A stretch of DNA of 64,000 bases. Origin: Amoebidium appalachense. Lineage: Eukaryota; Ichthyosporea. The DNA lies in NCBI GenBank assembly GCA_963693365.1, contig CAVNZM010000010.1, forward strand, positions 7,626,001 to 7,690,000, written 5' to 3'. The position numbers and the translations under genes are program-made. Positions 55,151 to 64,000 of the stretch are shown here, piece by piece. Within the stretch, counting starts at the first letter, position 1. Each line of letters opens with the position of its first letter. The notes beneath the pieces were generated by a model. The model had not been told where the DNA came from. It searched no databases and saw nothing but the letters and a program-made list of their open reading frames with translations.

Positions 55151-55457
55151 CCCCCCCCCCCCCCCCCCCCCTTCCTCCCCCCTTCTTCACCCGCAACTTT
55201 GAGTTTCCTGCTGGTCCACAACTACTGAAACTATTCCAACGAAGCAAAAATGTCTCCGGGTGCACAACATGACGAAAACACCCAGTCCAAGGGTGCTCTG
55301 TCCGTCAAACACTCTCCCAGATGTCCATCCCCCCACACTCAAGCATACCTTCATCGGTAGTGTCCTGGAACTCTGTGACCAGAGCCTTCAGGTAGTCATA
55401 GCGGCCAAGGTCGAAGCTGCGTGTCTTCTTGGCTAGCTGCGCCTCAGAGCTAAACAT
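52728..55457 (-). CDS. ARMC7: ARMC7, armadillo repeat protein
   Basis: Four exons: 55457-55349, 54738-54640, 53777-53709, 52981-52728; 176 codons, every junction phase 1. It follows animal ARMC7 from end to end: [80 protein letters not shown], then [14 protein letters not shown]. It is slightly shorter than the human protein (198 residues) because the basic C-terminal tail is absent. The armadillo fold is a scaffold; the family has been linked to the U2 snRNP/spliceosome in other eukaryotes, but nothing here tests that. The ATG at 55457 is the only one in frame ahead of the conserved block. Confidence 0.93.
54250..54345. repeat. (GGGA)n microsatellite
   Basis: A purine tract of GAGGGAGG units (54256-54312) with (GA) ends, in intron 2 of ARMC7. 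Confidence 0.95.
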
Positions 55458-56300
55458 GGCTGTGGGTGCTGGCGCTAACGTTTCAAGGTGTGTACAGAAC
55501 TAGGGTAGATGCTGGCACGTATCAACTGGGACCTCTGGCCGCCGTACGTTAAAATCGACTCTGGTTTAGACTCACATCAGTCACATGTGCTGGCTTTTCA
55601 CTGTTTTTTTGGAAGAGCAAGAGGCGCTCAGGAAGTTGACCCTTAACCTTTCTGAAGCCGCCTCAGTGCTGACTCGCTTGATAGCGCAAACACCACCACT
55701 GAGCCACTTCACCGCCAACATAAATTTGTCGCCTTTTACATAGATAACCTGGCAACATTTAGGTTCAGTTATCCAGAAGTGAAACCGTCTTCCATGTTTT
55801 TGGCGATAAATGTTGGCGGTGGGCAAAGAGCATTAGTCCTGAAGTGCTGAGGTTTGACTCTCGGTGGCCATATTTTAGTTTTCCCCGTCTGGGCAGGGAG
55901 GATCCGTCTGAAAGCAGACGCATTGAAGGAGAATTTGCTACTTTTAAAAGCGCAGGATCACTGTGGTGGTGCGTTAGAAGACTAGTCTGTCCTGGTAGCG
56001 GCTACTCAGTTATAGATCCCAGTAGCAGGACCTGCTTGGTTTCAGAGATCTTGTCCTAGGCAGGTAGATTCAACGTTTAGTGTGAAGAAAACACATTCTG
56101 AGGCTCCAGCAGGTGGATCTGGGGCCAGGGGGTTTGTACACATGGTAAGCAGCTGACAAGATTGTGGATTAATAGACTAGCAGTGTGTCTGGGAATTGAA
56201 ACATCTTCGTGTAGGTGCTGTTGTCGCCAGTTGTCGCCTGTGCTGGCAGAGACATGAACACACAAGCATACAAATACACACGTGCAGTGCACACACACAT

Positions 56301-56337
<37 letters not shown>

Positions 56338-56904
56338 CGCGCGCGCGTTTCATAATTTATGTATGCACGTGCTGTTTTTCTTGATAGGGGAAGCATCCTG
56401 TGCGGATCCTGTCGGCCGGCAACCCCCTCCCCCCCCCCCCCCCCCTCCCCGCCCTTACCCCCCCCCCCCCCCCCCCCGCCCTCCCCCCCTCCCCCCCCCT
56501 CGCTTCTCCCCCCCCCCCCCCCCCCCCCCCCCGCCCTCCCTCCCCCGCCCGCCAGTCACATGCACACACGCATTCCCTCACATACAGACACACACATATA
56601 TAAGCATCTACAAACGATCGCACATGCATGGTCATACACGCACCCATATGCACACTAACACGCGGGAGCACATACCCTCCCCCCTTTCCCCCTCCTTCTC
56701 CAAACACCCATATCCACCCATTATTCACGCACGCACCCACCTACACCCCGTGACAAGCCTTCCCCCCATCTCGCTCAATCTTCAACCAAACAGCATGCAC
56801 ACTGCGTAAAGGTTAAAAATAAGATCCATAAAAGATTCCTGGGGATAGATCGGTAACTATTTTGTTAAACCCCCTGGACCTGAGCTCACCTCTCTTACCA
56901 CCAG
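55458..56904. other. Divergent spacer between ARMC7 and RCC1-repeat gene
   Basis: Unique sequence 55500-56250 without recognised exon, (CA)n at 56290-56336 and C-rich DNA at 56424-56545. The 5' exon or exons of the RCC1-repeat gene must lie here or further left. A short frame after the acceptor-like TTTTTCTTGATAG at 56384 is a candidate but its phase does not fit the next exon. Confidence 0.45.
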
Positions 56905-63720
<6,816 letters not shown>

Positions 63721-64000
63721 GGTGCTGCATCTGCTTCTGTGGCCGGGTGTGCTTCTATCCCCCCCCCCCCCCCCCCAAAAAAAAAAAAAAAAAAAAAAAA
63801 AAACGGGGAAAGGGAGAAAAGCCAAGACTTTAAACAAGCCAACCAACAAAAGCACCAACCTCCCTGATTCCCTCTTTCCCTTTTCTTTACCGTCCCTGCC
63901 CTCCGGCAATCCTTCCCTTGCCAATCAAATATACACCACTTCTCCTTCACATCAAAGCTCGCATTTGGCTTGCGAATGTCTTGTTCCCACTCCCCCCCTC

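Noticed and set aside
56384-56425. First exon of the RCC1-repeat gene
   Set aside because: The acceptor looks good and the frame reads GKHPVRILSAG, but no donor gives the phase needed by the exon at 56905.

Overview
The window is nuclear DNA from a eukaryote. Nine spliced genes can be rebuilt from conserved protein blocks joined across GT-AG (twice GC-AG) introns with matching reading phase, and a tenth two-exon gene is likely. No bacterial-type operon, rRNA gene or intact tRNA gene was seen. The introns are long and full of G/C homopolymers, (CA)n, (GA)n and C-then-A compound tracts. This suits a protist or alga with an expanded, repeat-loaded genome. The lineage cannot be fixed from the sequence alone.

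Layout: 1848-9281 (-) codes for an 851-residue soluble fumarate reductase with an RNA-recognition motif at its N-terminus and a cytochrome b5 reductase-like domain at its C-terminus. 14854-19107 (-) is acetyl-CoA synthetase with a probable mitochondrial leader. 22045-26398 (+) is a Pam17-like subunit of the mitochondrial import motor. 27505-31889 (-) is UXT, a prefoldin-like protein. 32646-39886 (+) is a nine-exon short-chain dehydrogenase/reductase. 40965-43779 (-) is an F-box/LRR protein. 45590-46347 (+) is a likely small gene and 46612-49988 (+) an unrecognised, probably multi-exon gene. 52728-55457 (-) is ARMC7. 56905 to the right edge (+) is an RCC1-repeat protein that runs out of the window.

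The genes are mostly unrelated housekeeping functions. Three (fumarate reductase, acetyl-CoA synthetase, Pam17) plausibly bear on mitochondrial or redox metabolism, but nothing shows co-regulation. Several 5' flanks carry CCAAT boxes and palindromic TGACGTCA (CRE-type) sites. The best example is the divergent UXT/SDR promoter, where two CREs and two E-boxes overlap.

The most unusual items are: (1) the RRM-fumarate reductase fusion, whose flavin domain has lost part of its nucleotide-binding glycine motif and has Lys for the catalytic Arg; (2) a dispersed repeat of up to about 190 bp, found ten times, always in introns and always in the same orientation relative to the host gene; and (3) an 859-bp element with about 225-bp terminal direct repeats, each starting TGTAAACT and carrying reversed tRNA-like A and B boxes.
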